From: Tetracentron sinense
Taxonomy: Eukaryota > Streptophyta > Magnoliopsida > Trochodendrales > Trochodendraceae
Direction of reading: 5' to 3'
DNA: 64,000 nucleotides
Assembly: GCA_015143295.1 (NCBI GenBank)
Contig: CM026559.1
Coordinates: forward strand, 16,816,826 to 16,880,825
A model generated the notes under the pieces. That model was given only the letters and a program-made list of their open reading frames with translations. It did not search any database and was not told where the DNA came from. The position numbers and the translations under genes were made by a program. Shown here piece by piece: positions 33,064 to 44,913 of this stretch. Each line of letters opens with the position of its first letter. Within the stretch, counting starts at the first letter, position 1.

Positions 33064-36000
33064 GAACCCTACTAGTCAATGAGTATTTGGCTCGAGTGTT
33101 GATTGATACCGGGTCTACTCATTCATTTGTCTCGCCGAGTTTTTCAGAAGGCTTTTCTGTAGAGCCAAGTCAGCTAGAACCGGAGTTAGCCATTTCGACT
33201 CCCCTCGGCAAAACAGTATTGGTAGATAAAGTGTATAGAAATAGTGTGGTCCAAGTTGGAAGCCACGAGTTGGCGGTTGATCTCATCGTCCTCGGATTCC
33301 AAGACTTTGATGTTATATTGGGAATGGATTGGTTAGCAGCACATCATGGGCATGTAGCTTGCTTTGAGAAAATGGTACTCTTCAAGCCAGTAGAAGGAAA
33401 ACCATTCCACTTTCGCGGGTTGAAAAGTAGATATATTGCTCGTTTTACGGCGTTGAGCTTAGCTAACCCCGAGGCAAAGGACTCGTCGACTATTCCGGTT
33501 GTGAGTGAGTTCCTGGATGTATTTCCAGAGGAGTTGCCAGGATTGCTTCCAGACAGGGAGATTGAGTTTGTGATCGAGCTTGCACCAGGCACAGCTCCTG
33601 TTTTCAGGGCTCCGTATAGAATGGCCCCTATTGAACTCAAAGAGTTAAAGACCCAGTTGGAAGAATTACAAGGTCTTGGTTTCATTCGACCAAGTGTCTC
33701 ACCGTGGGGTGCCTCGGTGTTGTTTGTTAAGAAGAAAGATGGCTCGATGCGGATGTGCGTCGATTACAGGCAATTGAACAAAGTCACTATAAAGAATAGG
33801 TATCCCTTGCCTAGGATTGATGACTTGTTCGATCAGTTGAAGGGAGCGATATTTTTCTTGAAGATAGACCTTCGATCGGGTTATCACCAGTTGGAGATTA
33901 AGGTGGAAGATGTTCCCAAAACTGCTTTCAGGACTCGGTATGGACACTACGAGTTCTTGGTGATGCCTTTTGGACTCACGAACGCGCCGGCAGCCTTTAT
34001 GGATTTGATGAACCGGGTGTTCCGGCCATATCTTGATAGGTGCGTGATTGTATTTGTTGATGACATTTTGGTCTATTCCCAGACACGGGAAGATCACACA
34101 CGCGACCTATGCCTTGCTTTGGAAATGCTAAGAGAACACAAGCTATATGCCAAACTTAGCAAGTGTGATTTTTGGTTGGAAGAGGTGGCATTCCTAGGCC
34201 ACGTTGTTTCTGCAGAAGGTATCTCAGTAGATCCGAAGAAGATCGAAGCAGTTATGAGTTGGGCGAGGCCCAAGAGTGTTACTGAGATACGTAGTTTTCT
34301 TGGATTGGTAGGCTACTACAGGAGATTTGTAGAGGGCTTCTCTAGCCTTGCAGCACCGCTCACTTACCTGACAAGGAAGAACGCCAAGTTTGTATGGAGT
34401 GATAAGTGCGAGATCAGTTTCACGGAACTGAAGAAGAGGCTTACTACAGCCCCTGTCCTTACTGTGCCATCTGGACCTTATGGGTATGAGGTGTATAGTG
34501 ATGCCTCACACGTTGGACTTGGGTGTGTACTCATGCAGCACAAGAAAGTCATTGCCTATGCATCGAGGCAATTGAAGGAGCATGAGAAGAATTACCCCAC
34601 GCACGACTTAGAGCTTGCCCCAGTCGTGTTTGCACTCAAGATCTGGTGACATTACTTATACGGGGTGGAATTCTATGTGTATACGGACCACAAGAGCCTC
34701 ACCTCTTTTCCCAAAAGGAATTGAATCTAAGACAACGGCGTTGGATGGAATTTTTGAAAGACTATGATTGTACCATTCAATACCACCCGGGTAAAGCAAA
34801 TGTAGTGGCTGATGCTTTGAGTAGAAGACCTCAGGGGTTATTAGCATGCATGTTAGTGCAGGAATGGAAGCTACTTGAAGACTTGGCAAATCTGGACATT
34901 AGTGTGAATGACTCTGTTCGTAGTCCTATCTTGGCAAATGTCACGGTTCGGCCATACATTATGGATTTGATCCAAGAATACCAAGCCACGGATGCTGAAT
35001 TGTTGGCTTATCGGGACAAGGAAGTTGCTAGGGGTAGTGAGGACTTCTCTCTCACTAGTCGGGGTGCTATCACATTCAAGGGAAGGCTGTGCGTCCCAGC
35101 CAATGCAGATCTTCGAAGAGAGATTTTGGATGAAGCACACCGTTCGAAGTACACAGTGCATCCAGGGGGTACAAAGATGTACCGGAACCTCAAGAGTCAC
35201 TTTTGGTGGCGGAATATGAAGAGGGAGGTTGCAGAATATGTAGCACGGTGCTTGGTGTGTCAACAGGTAAAAGCAGAACACATGCGACCCGCCGGTCTAT
35301 TACAGTCTCTTCCTATTCCCGAGTGGAAATGGGAGAACATATCCATGGATTTCATAGTTGGCTTGCCAAAAACGGCAAAGGGCTCAGATGCAATTTGGGT
35401 TGTAGTAGACCATCTGACGAAGTCTGCGCACTTCTTACCTTACCGAACTACTTTCAACTCTAGTCAGTTAGCCGCTTTGTACATCAAGGAAGTGGTGAGG
35501 ATGCACGGAGTGCCCGTTAGTATTGTGTCAGATCGGGATCCAAGATTATACATCACGATTCTGGAAAAGCTTCCAGGAGGCTATGGGTTCCCGACTTGAT
35601 TTCAGCACAACTTTTCATCCACAAACGGATGGAAAAACCGAGAGAGTGAACCAAGTCATTGAAGACATGCTTCGGGCTTGTACGTTGGATTTTAGAGGCA
35701 GTTGGGAAGAGCACTTGCCTTTGGTTGAATTCGCCTATAATAACAGCTATCAGGCGAGTATCCAAATGGCACCATTTGAGGCCTTGTATGGGCGAAGTTG
35801 TAGGTCTCCTCTCTATTGGGATGAGGTAGGAGAAAGGAAAGTACTTGGTTCGGAGTTGATTGAGCAAACTGCAGGCACAGTTAAGATCATTCGGGATCGA
35901 TTGAAAGCCACTCACGATCGCCAGAAAAGTTATGCGGACACGCGCCATAGGGACTTGGAATTTCAAGTAGGGGATCAAGTTTTTGTGAAAGTATCTCCTA

Positions 36001-36386
36001 GCAAAGGGATCATGAGATTTGGAAAGCGAGGCAAGCTCAGTCCTCGGTATGTTGGGCCTTTTGAGATTATCACACGAGTTGGTGAGGTTGCTTACAGGGT
36101 AGCTCTCCCACCTCACATGGCCGGAGTTCACAACGTCTTCCATGTGTCTATGCTTCGGAAGTACATTGCGGATCCTTCGCATGTCATAGACTTGGAACCG
36201 TTGGAGATTCGAGAGGACCTCACCTTGATTGAAAAGCCGGTTCAAATTTTGGATCGAAGAGATCAGGTGCTTCGCAACAAGACAATCCTTTTGGTTCTTG
36301 TGCAATGGCAACACCATGCTCGGGAAGAAGCTACATGGGAGCGTGAAGCCGAAGTCAAAGCAAAGTACCCAGAATTAATTGAATGA
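33064..36386 (+). pseudogene. pol: Pol of copy B (PR-RT-RNase H-IN-chromodomain), three lesions
   Basis: This is the polyprotein that matures Gag, copies RNA to DNA and inserts it. In order: protease ([11 protein letters not shown]), RT ([29 protein letters not shown]), RNase H ([11 protein letters not shown]), integrase zinc domain ([11 protein letters not shown]) and DDE core ([25 protein letters not shown]). A GPY/F-type module and a chromodomain-like tail (LVQWQHHAREEATWE) follow. Lesions are TGA at 34647-34649 (shared with A), a 4-bp deletion near 34702 that lost the bases for KY in SLKYLFS, and a 1-bp insertion near 35547. The rest is well preserved, so the decay is recent. Confidence 0.94.
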
Positions 36387-36474
36387 GTTTTTGGTATAAG
36401 TTTGTAAATGACTGGTAATTTTCTTTTGGTTTGTAATGCAAGTAGAGTCTAAATTTCGAGGACAAAATTTTTGT

Positions 36475-36487
36475 AAGGAGGGGAGGA
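36475..36487 (+). other. Polypurine tract of copy B
   Basis: AAGGAGGGGAGGA directly before the 3' LTR. Confidence 0.88.
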
Positions 36488-36929
36488 TGTAGAGCCCCGG
36501 ACCTTTTCACAGTTAATGCATGATACTTTCGTTGCCATTTTGCCTTTAAAGAGGTATAATTAATAAATAAGGAAGAAATTGGAAATTTTGAAACGTCAGA
36601 AATGTTCCTTTTCGAAGTACGAGCCCAACGCAAGTTGAATCGTCAAAATTGGACGAACGAGTCAAAAGATATGGCCAAAACAGTCTGGACCTGCAGGCAA
36701 TCGGTAGCTCGGAAGGCGCTAAGGACGTAGCTCGGAAGGCGCTAAGGACGTAGCTCGGAAGGCACTAAGGACGTGCTCTGACAACGTACTCTGATAACGT
36801 ATACGTTGTGCATCCGTTGTGCAGCAGACAACGTGTACGTTGTACAGCTCAACGGGCACGTTGTACATAAGACAACGGACAACGAGCGAAGCACTATGCA
36901 CAACACAACGTGACAACGGTTTGGTACCC

Positions 36930-37318
36930 TTCACAGCACAACGTGTTTGGTACTATTCACCGCACAACATGTTTGGTACTATTCACCGCACAACGTGTTT
37001 GGTACTATTCACCACACAACATGTTTGGTACTATTCACCGCACAACGTGTTTGGTACTATTCACCGCACAACGTGTTTGGTACTATTCACAGCACAACGT
37101 GTTTGACACTGTTCACAGCACAACGTGTTCAGCACTGTTCACAGCACAACGTGTTCGGCACTGTTCACAGCACAACGTGTTCGGCACTGTTCACAGCACA
37201 ACGTGTTCGGCACTGTTCACAGCACAACGTGTTCAGCACTGTTCACAGCACAACGTGTCCAACACTGTTCACAGCACAACGTGTTTGGCACTATTCACAG
37301 CTCAACGTGTTCGGCACT
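36930..37318 (+). repeat. 26-bp minisatellite in B 3' LTR, 14 units plus a part
   Basis: Compared with the 5' LTR, the extra four units are all of the GTTTGGTACTATTCACC type at the left end of the array. This points to local duplication of that subtype after insertion or during reverse transcription. Confidence 0.87.
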
Positions 37319-38723
37319 CGTGTTTTTACAGAAATTCCAGTAAGGGTATTATGGTCTTGTGGTCGGTTCACTCTTACCTTAAGAGTTTAACCCGAGCCTT
37401 TAGGGCTTCATTTCGACACTTAGAGAGATTGGGAGATAAGAAGAGAGGAGAGGGCGATTCCTAAACCTAGGGTTTCCATTTTGGAGAGATATCAAGGGGT
37501 TTGTGAACCCACACTCAACTCAAGCCCATTTTTCTTCAAGATCAAGGCACAAGCTCGTGAGGAGCATCTCCTCAAGCTAGGGCAGCAACTCAAGGTCGTT
37601 TTTGGAGGGGGATTTCTTCCTCACTTGATCAAGGTCGGTACTTCTTACTACCCTCCTAGTTATAGTTCCTCTTTTCCCTTCATTTCTCTTTATTTTCCTT
37701 TATTTACACATGTGCTATGAGATGGATGGTTGTGAATGGTGAATGGAGATGGAATGGGCGATTGGATAGCAATGGTTGTGTGTGATGAACAAATGGGGAA
37801 GGGCATTGTTCCAAAAAATGAACATACATGTATGATTTGAGTAAAACCCATCTAGAAAAGCATGCTGTAGGGTAAATCCATAATGAACACACCATGTTTG
37901 ATGAAATGCCAAAGTGAATAAAGTGAGTTGTAAATTAGGAAATGCATGCCTAATAAATTATGAATATTGCTAGGGACTATGATAGTGTGTTTCTTGCATT
38001 CCCTAAATGATATGAATATTACATTGCTCAATCATTGATGTTATATGTGTTGTGAAATTACCCAAATGTCATATTTAAATTTAAATGCAAGTATGTACAC
38101 GGTTCCCACGAGCACGGCATGCATGACATGATTTATCGAGGTTTTCAAGAACATGGTTAGAGGTGGGACATATCCTACGATATGTTTTACCTCGCTTTTC
38201 ACAAGAAAACAAGAACCAACATTCCACGAGGGGTCTCCCCTCACTCACAAGTGCTTATCATGAAGAAGGGCCTCCCTTCCCTCGCAAGTACATACATATC
38301 ATGAAGAAGGGTCTCCCTTCCCTCGCAAGTGCATTGCATAAAGAAGGGTCTCCCTTCCCTCTCAAGGCATCTCTCAAGCGCATCTCACAAGGATATCTCG
38401 CAAGTTACATGATCATAAGCAAGCGCGCATGACATGACACGTACGACACGCTCGACAAGATCAAGTAAGACAAACATGACGAGCTTTCAAGTACGAAAAG
38501 ATATTTCAAGCCAAGTCAAGTGCACGATGTTTTCAAGAGGTTTTATTGGCTTTCTACGAAATACAAGCATGATTATAAAATTGCTTTACTTCCTTGTGTG
38601 ATATGAATTGTTTCCGTCTAACATATATGAATTGCTCCTGATTTATGTATTGCCATTTTTATGCTATGACTATTGGTTAGTATTTGGTACCCGCTGAGTA
38701 TTCCATGCTCAGCCGTACTTCTT

Positions 38724-38843
38724 ATGTCGGCAGGTTCTGAGGAAGCTGCTGCTCCATTTGATGTTTGTGCTCCTGGTCCATGGGTGGAAGAGGAGTACGT
38801 CGAGGAGCCTTTGGAGGAACCTCCCTTAGAGGGTTATCAGTAG
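38724..38843 (+). CDS. LTR microORF, B 3' LTR
   Basis: The ORF has 39 codons, with the same start and core as the 5' LTR copy, and is still open. Confidence 0.42.
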   Translation: MSAGSEEAAAPFDVCAPGPWVEEEYVEEPLEEPPLEGYQ

Positions 38844-39497
38844 GTGGTGTTAGATTCTGAGTGGTTTAGCTATGGGTGAGATGAGAGATATACATTCATG
38901 TATTTTGGCGGGTCTGTCCGCACTTTCTTTTGGATTCCTTTTGTGTAAATTTGGTTTCGTATATACATAGAGGTTTGTTTAGACTTCCGCTGTGCTATGT
39001 TAGAGTATGTTTCCGCTGTTGATGTCCTCTATTGTATATGCACTGTGGGTTTTGCAGGTTGGTTTTCAAGCAAGTCATGATTAGTCGTCCAAAGTTCACT
39101 CTAACTCCTAGGGTGGGTTTTGGGTCGCGACAAGAACAAGTCAAGAACATGACAAGAACAAGCAAGACAAGTGATTTCAAGCAAGAACAAGACAAGCATG
39201 TGTGATTCTCACGAACGAGATCAAGACAAGAAACACATTTTCAAACACAACAAGTAAGTTTTGAAAGAAACACAAAAGACTATTTTCAAGAATAAAAACA
39301 TGACTTTCAAGTATGAGATTTACCGGAGTTTTTGCATTCATTCAAGCATGTCAAGACTATTACATCGCTTTACTTCAATGCTATGAATATCACATGTTGC
39401 TAGTATTACCTTGAATTGATGTTGTGTATTGTGATTATCATTGTTGTGTTTTGTTATTGCTATTATTAGCTAGTAGCTTGTACTCGCTGAGTATTCC

Positions 39498-39656
39498 ATG
39501 CTCAGCCGTACTTTTATGTCGGCAGGTACCGAGGAAGCCCTCAACCCTGAGCCTTGGTTTGAGGAAGAATATGTAGAGGAGAGTGAGCAACCTATCCCGA
39601 TGCAGTCGCAGGAGGATAGAGACCGAGATGTCTGGCCGTATTTAGACTACTGGTGA
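39498..39656 (+). CDS. LTR microORF, LTR F (longer form)
   Basis: The ATG at 39516 begins MSAGTEEALNPEPWFEEEY, followed by VEESEQPIP and a C-terminal block, RDVWPYLDYW, that the A, B and C forms lack. This gives 46 residues. An in-frame ATG at 39498, in the loop of the GCTGAG...CTCAGC hairpin, would add MLSRTF and give 52. The C-terminal DxWP(Y/F) block also appears in E, H and K, so the 39-residue form is probably a truncation. Function unknown. Confidence 0.47.
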   Translation: MLSRTFMSAGTEEALNPEPWFEEEYVEESEQPIPMQSQEDRDRDVWPYLDYW

Positions 39657-39936
39657 GCATAGTGGGCTCAATAGCTCTTTTTGTGTTTTGATATTTTGAT
39701 AGGTGGGCATGTCCGACTTTACCTTGATATGTTTTGTATATATATTCACTTGGAACACAGAACACATTATATAGAAAAGAAAAAGTTAGTTCACGCTTCC
39801 GCACTCTGATTATTGTCTTTATAGTATTATGTTATCATGTTCATTACAGGATGGTTTGACAGGTATGTATAGTCACACTTAAAGTATCCCTCAACTCCTA
39901 GGGGATATTTTGGGGCACGACAATATATGTCCAACA

Positions 39937-42222
39937 CCATATTGCATCGGATTTCTTCGACGTCCTTGGCAATCCGACAATGAAATCCATGGAGATGTTC
40001 TCCCATTTCCACTCTGGAATAGGAAGGGATTGCAAAAGCCCTGCTAGCCTCATATGCTCGGCCTCCACCTGTTGCCATACCAAGCATCTTGACACATACT
40101 CGGCAACTTTCCTCTTCATATTCCGCCACCAAAAATGTCCTTTAAGGTTCCTATACATATTTGTACCACCAGGATGCACAGTGTACTTAGATCGATGAGC
40201 TTCGTCTAAGATTTCTAGTTTAAGCTTCTCATTGGCTGGAACATATATCTTGCCCTTGAATGTGATCGTCCCATCACTTTGCACTGTGAAATCCTTACTG
40301 CCATTACGAAGTAGCTCGACATCCAATTCTTGTAATTCTCAGCATTACTGGCCCAAAAGTAGGAAGGCTGAAACTGATATCAAGGTTAGAAGCATCCTTT
40401 AATAACTTCCACTCTTTTACCATCATGTGTGCTACAAGTCTAGTAGAATTCCTACTCAAAGCATCTACCACCACGTTAGTGTTACTCGGATGGTACTGGA
40501 TAGAACATTCATAGTCCTTGAAGAATTTCATCCATCAACGCTGTCGCATATTCAACTCCTTTTGGGAAAACAGGTATTTTAAGCTTTTGTGATCCGTGAA
40601 AACATCAAACTCTTCCCCATAAAGGTAATGCCGCCGAATCTTTAATGTGAATACTACTGCGGCCAACTCCAAGTCGTGAGTAGGATAGTTCTTTTCATGC
40701 TCCTTCAATTGCTGGGAATCATAGGTGATGACATTCCCGCGCTGCAAAAGAACACATCTTAGCCCAACATTCAAAGCATCACTGTAGACTACAAAGCCTC
40801 CACTCCACGATGGCACTGTGAGAACGGGGACCGTAGTATGCCTCTTCTTCAATTCTACAAAACTTGCTTTGCATTTATCGCTCCAAGTGAACTTGACATT
40901 CTTCTGCGTCAAATAAGTGAGTGGTGCTACCAAGCTGGAGAATCCTTCTACGAATCTCCTGTAGTATCTTGCCAAAATGAGGAAGCTGCGTATCTCGGTA
41001 AAACTTCTGGATCTTTCCCATTTCATCACTGCTTCTATCTTTGTAGGGTCTACTGAAATACCCTCGGCAGATACCACATGGCCAAGGAATGCCACTTTCT
41101 CCAATCAAAATTCAAACTTACTCAACTTGGCATAAAGTTTATGCTCTCGAAGAGTCTCAAGTGTAAGGCAAAGGTCTCGATTATAGTCCTCCCGTGTCGG
41201 GGAATACACTAAGATATCATCAACAAAGATGATGACACATCTGTCGAGACAAGACTTGAACACCCGATTCATCAAATCCATGAACACTGCTGGTGCATTT
41301 GTTAGGCCAAAAGGCATGACTAGGAACTCGTAGTGACCGTACCGAGTCCTAAAAGCAGTCTTTGGAACATCTTCGGCTTTGATCTTCAACTGATGATAAC
41401 CGGATCACAGATCAATCTTGGAGAAGAATCTTGTCCCCTTCAATTGGTTGAACAAATCATCTATCCATGGTAATGGATAATGATTCTTGATCGTAACCTT
41501 GTTCAATTGTCGGTAGTCGATGCACATCCTCATCGACCCATCCTTCTTCTTCACGAAGAGTACTGGAGCTCCCCACGGTGACGCACTTGGTCGGATGAAA
41601 CCAAGTTATTGCAACTCTTTTATCTGCTCCTTTAATTCTTTTAGTTTAATTGGGGCCATCCCGTATAGAGCCTTAGAAATTGGAGCCGTTCCTAGAGCAA
41701 GCTCTATTGCAAAATCTATCTCCCTATCTGGAGGCAACCTCGGCAAGTCATCGGGAAATACGTCTAAATACTCACTCACAGCTGGAATGGCTGAGGAGTA
41801 TCGTGCCTCTAGATTTGCAAGACTTAGAGCCGCTAAACAGGCTATATCTCTCCTTCAAAGTCCACGAAAGTAGAATGGCTTGACGCCCTCTAGCTTAAAC
41901 TTCACCATCTTCTCAAAACAAGCCACATGCCCATGGTGTGTAGCTAGCTAATCCATTCCAAGAATAACATTGAAGTCCAAGTCTTGGAACTCTAGGATGA
42001 TTAGAACGATCAGTAATTCATACTACCCGACTTGAACTATATAGTTTCGGTATCCTCGGTCTGTGTTAACTGACTTGCCAAGCGGGGTCAAAATGGTTAA
42101 CTCGTGACATAGGCGACTCGACTCAGACGCGAAACCTTTGGTGAAGCTAGGTGACACAAAGGAATGTGTCGATCCCGTGTTGATCAACACACAAGCTAGA
42201 CACTCATTTAGTAGCAATACGC
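39937..42222 (-). pseudogene. Element E: PR-RT-RNase H-IN N-terminal part, broken
   Basis: Read on the - strand from 42222. Protease has [16 protein letters not shown], in which the catalytic Asp of DTG is changed to Asn. RT appears in pieces ([34 protein letters not shown]), then RNase H ([13 protein letters not shown]) and the integrase zinc domain ([19 protein letters not shown] with a Cys lost). It ends KSDAIW, cut by element G, and resumes at 11546. There are many frameshifts and stops. It is clearly more diverged from A, B and C than they are from each other. Confidence 0.92.
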
Positions 42223-42331
42223 CTATGCATTGTGTATCTCTCAGTACAGGTAGTATGATATACACACAAGCAAACATATATCATCTACTACATCCATTCA
42301 TACTTAAAAGAAGTTTATAATTTTTGCGTAC
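42223..42331 (-). other. gag/pol junction intron-like segment of element E
   Basis: On the - strand a donor-like G/GTACGC matches the other copies exactly, and an acceptor-like ATAG precedes GCGTATTGCTACTAAATGAG (VLLLNE). Length is about 109 nt, so unlike A-C it is not a multiple of three. The codon before the donor is TAA where others have CAA. Confidence 0.5.
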
Positions 42332-43036
42332 CTTACACAACATCATCAGATGCGTATGTGTATCTCTCAGTCAAGGCAAAGACCCGACCCTGGTTTGCTT
42401 TACGAGACTGCTGTGTGGTTTGTGTGGGTCGTGTGAGTCTAGATGCAGAAGCCTGTGAAGATCCTTGTGGAGTAGTCTACCGAACTGGGGGTCTGCTCCC
42501 CTAAGATTGGACCCGTGACTGTCGGCGTGGGCAATCCTTGATCATGTGGCCTTGTTTGCCACAATGGAAGCATCCTCTTGATGCTCTACTGCACTCTCCC
42601 GCTAGGTGTCTCTGTCCACAATAGTCACACTCTTTTAAAGATGAAGAGGATGATGGTGACACATATCTGGTGCCCTGAGAAAAAGCGGGGCGAGGTGCTT
42701 TAGAAGTAGTTGGATGAGGCGTTGGTGGTGCAAAAGGAGGCCTCTATGTCAATGTAGGCCTAGGAGCTGGATAAGGGGAAATCCTTGCCCTCTTCTCCAA
42801 TGGTGCTGAGCCACTAGACTGACCCTTCTGCATGGCTCTCCCGAAACCACTCTCTCTTCTTTTCAAAAACTCCACCGAGTTCTTTTCAGTGATCCTTGCC
42901 TTCCCCCATAATCTCCCTCCAAGATTCCACCTAGAGTATGGACACTCGATCCTTCATAAAGGCCTTTAGCTTATTCTCAAACTTCCGGACTCGCATCTCC
43001 TCCGTCACGATTAAGTGTGGTACGAATCTGGAAAAC
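42332..43036 (-). pseudogene. Element E: gag 3' part
   Basis: This is the C-terminal part of Gag on the - strand. It joins 52751 when copy C is removed (YEAKFAEF then SRFVPHLIV). It keeps two zinc knuckles of the same unusual pair as A-C: CDYCGQRHLAGEC (CX2CX3HX4C) and CFHCGKQGHMIKDC. The linker between capsid and knuckles is broken by stops and frameshifts. Confidence 0.85.
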
Positions 43037-43338
43037 TGTCGCGACCCAAAACCCACCCTAGGAGTTAGAGTGAATCTTGGACGACTTAATCATGACTTAC
43101 ATGACTTGCTTGACGAACCAACCTGCAAAAACTCACAGAACATATACAATAGAAGATAACAGCAGAAACATAACTATAAAACACAGCGGAAGTCTAACAA
43201 ACCTCTAAGTATATACACATGGTCCAAGTTTAATACAAAAGAAAACAAGACAAAGAAAGTGCGGACATGCCCGCCAAAATACATGGATATAATCACTCAT
43301 GCTCACCCACGGCTAATCCACTCAGAATCTAACACCAC

Positions 43339-43458
43339 CTACTGATAACCCTCTATGGGAGGTTCCTCCAAAGGTTCCTCGACATACTCCTCCTCCACCC
43401 AAGGGCCAGGAGCACAAACATCAAATGGAGCTGCAGCTCCCTCAGAACCTGCCGACAT
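43339..43458 (-). CDS. LTR microORF, C 3' LTR
   Basis: The ORF has 39 codons: MSAGSEGAAAPFD, core GPWVEEEYVEEPLEEPP, end IEGYQ. Differences from A and B in this stretch are mostly silent or conservative. Confidence 0.45.
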   Translation of the reverse strand: MSAGSEGAAAPFDVCAPGPWVEEEYVEEPLEEPPIEGYQ

Positions 43459-43764
43459 AAGAAGTACGGCTGAGCATGGAATACTCAGCGGGTACAAAAT
43501 ACTAACCAATAGTCATAGCATACAGATAGCATATATAAAGCAGGAGACAATTCAAGCATATAAAGCAGGAATAATTCATATCAAGACAATAAAGTAAAGG
43601 AGTATATAATCATGCTTGAATTCATAAAAGCCGGTAAAACCCTTGAAAATACCGTGCACTTGACTTGACTGAAAATACCATTTCCTTGCTTGGAAACTTG
43701 TCATGTTTGTCTTATCTTATCGTATCATGCGTGTCATGCCATGTCATGCTTGCTTGGAAAGTAA

Positions 43765-44025
43765 ACTACTTGTGAGGGAAGGGAGACCCTTCTTCCTAGA
43801 ATGATTATGCTTGTCATGCCATGTCTTGTCATGCTTGCTTGAAAAGTAAACTACTTGTGAGGGAAGGGAGACCCTTCTTCCTAGAATGCTCATGCTTGTC
43901 CTTCCACTTGTGAGATTCGCTTGAGAGGTGTCCTTGTGAGATGCACTTGCGAGAGAAGGGAGACCCTTCTTATGATATGTATGCACTTGCGAGGGAAGGG
44001 AGACCCTTCTTATGAAAATGTATGA
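43765..44025 (-). repeat. Hairpin repeats in C 3' LTR
   Basis: Four units with GAAGGGAGACCCTTC-type inverted repeats. The first two also share a longer block (GCTTGAAAAGTAAACTACTTG type). The same array is at 51212-51472. Confidence 0.82.
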
Positions 44026-44913
44026 TTGTCTTGTCCTTGCCAAAAGCGAGGCAAAACATATCGTAGGATATGCCCCACCTCTAAATCCCATTCTTGAAAA
44101 CCTCGGTAAATCATGTCATGTATGCGTGCTCGTGAGGTCGTGTGCATACTTGCATTTGGAATTAAATATGGCTTTTGAGTAATTCATAACACATAACATC
44201 AATGATTTGGGCAATTTAATATTGATATTATTTAGGGAAAGCGAACAATCACACTATCATGACCCTAGCAATTTCCATAAACCTTAAACATGCATTTTCT
44301 TAATTTATTATTCATTTTATTTACCTTGGCATTTCATCAAACATGGTGCATTCATTATTTATTAAACCTACAACATGCTTTTCTAGGTGGGTTTTACTCA
44401 CATCATATATGTATGTTCATTATTAGTACAATGCCCTTTCCCATTCATTCATCACATCATCCACACGGCATCCATTCGCCAACATCCACCTCCGTTCACC
44501 ATTCATACCACCAATCTCATAACACATATATAAATGAAGGAAAATAAGGAGAAACAAAGGAAAAAGGGAAGCTATAACTAGGAGGGTAGTAAGAAGTACC
44601 GACCTTGAAGAGATGAGGAAGAAATCCCTCTTCCAAACGACCGTGAGTTGCTGCCCTAGCTCCGAACACGAGCTTGAGCCGAGATCTTGAAGGAAAACGT
44701 GCTTGAGGATGATCTAGGGTCTCAAACCCTTTGATTTCCCTTCCAAAAATCAAACCCTAGGTTAGGGATCGCCTTCTTCTCCTTTCCTTAGCTCTCAATC
44801 TTCTAAGTATTGCAAATAAGCCCTAAAGGCTCGGGCAAGACTCTTAAGGTAAGAGTAAACCACCCAAAAGACTAAAACACCATTTCTAAATTTTCTGCAA
44901 AAACGCGAGTACC

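Larger units (their letters stand above)
28765..39132 (+). mobile_element. Full-length gypsy (Tekay/Del-like chromovirus) copy B
   Basis: This element of 10,368 bp is flanked by AGAAC on both sides (28760-28764 and 39133-39137). It has LTRs at 28765-31306 and 36488-39132, a PBS, gag, a junction intron, pol and a PPT. It is inserted in solo LTR F. Structure is complete, but pol has one stop and two frameshifts. The LTR lengths differ (2,542 and 2,645 bp), largely from four extra 26-bp units in the 3' LTR. Confidence 0.95.
36488..39132 (+). mobile_element. 3' LTR of copy B
   Basis: This LTR of 2,645 bp has three 23-bp units (36714-36782), the longer 26-bp array (36930-37318), hairpin repeats (38225-38400) and a microORF. 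It ends GTCGCGACA beside the AGAAC duplication. Confidence 0.94.
20949..39922 (+). mobile_element. Solo LTR F (gypsy type, carries a LINE and copy B)
   Basis: This + strand LTR starts TGTAGAACCCCGG and ends GGGGCACGACA, flanked by ATATA at 20944-20948 and 39923-39927. With nested insertions removed it is about 2.5 kb: 20949-21437, 27470-28764 and 39138-39922. It has the same layout as the A, B and C LTRs: U3 box at 21352-21410, palindrome cluster at 27490-27680, TATA box at 27736, hairpin repeats at 28420-28690 and a microORF at 39516. There is no internal region, PBS or PPT beside it, so it is a solo LTR. LTR K at the right end of the window is the same family. Confidence 0.87.
11547..39936 (-). 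mobile_element. Ty1/copia-type element G (decayed, carries nested elements)
   Basis: This element has LTRs at 11547-13705 and 18787-20948 plus 39928-39936. Its ends are TGAAAGTATGCC and TGTCCAACA. TSDs are CCATT (11542-11546) and CCATA (39937-39941), differing at one base. Orientation is - strand from the PBS at 18774. Removing it rejoins the E integrase codons for DAIWVVVD. Its span is inflated by solo LTR F and everything inside F. The interior keeps only faint traces of copia integrase and reverse transcriptase. Confidence 0.87.
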
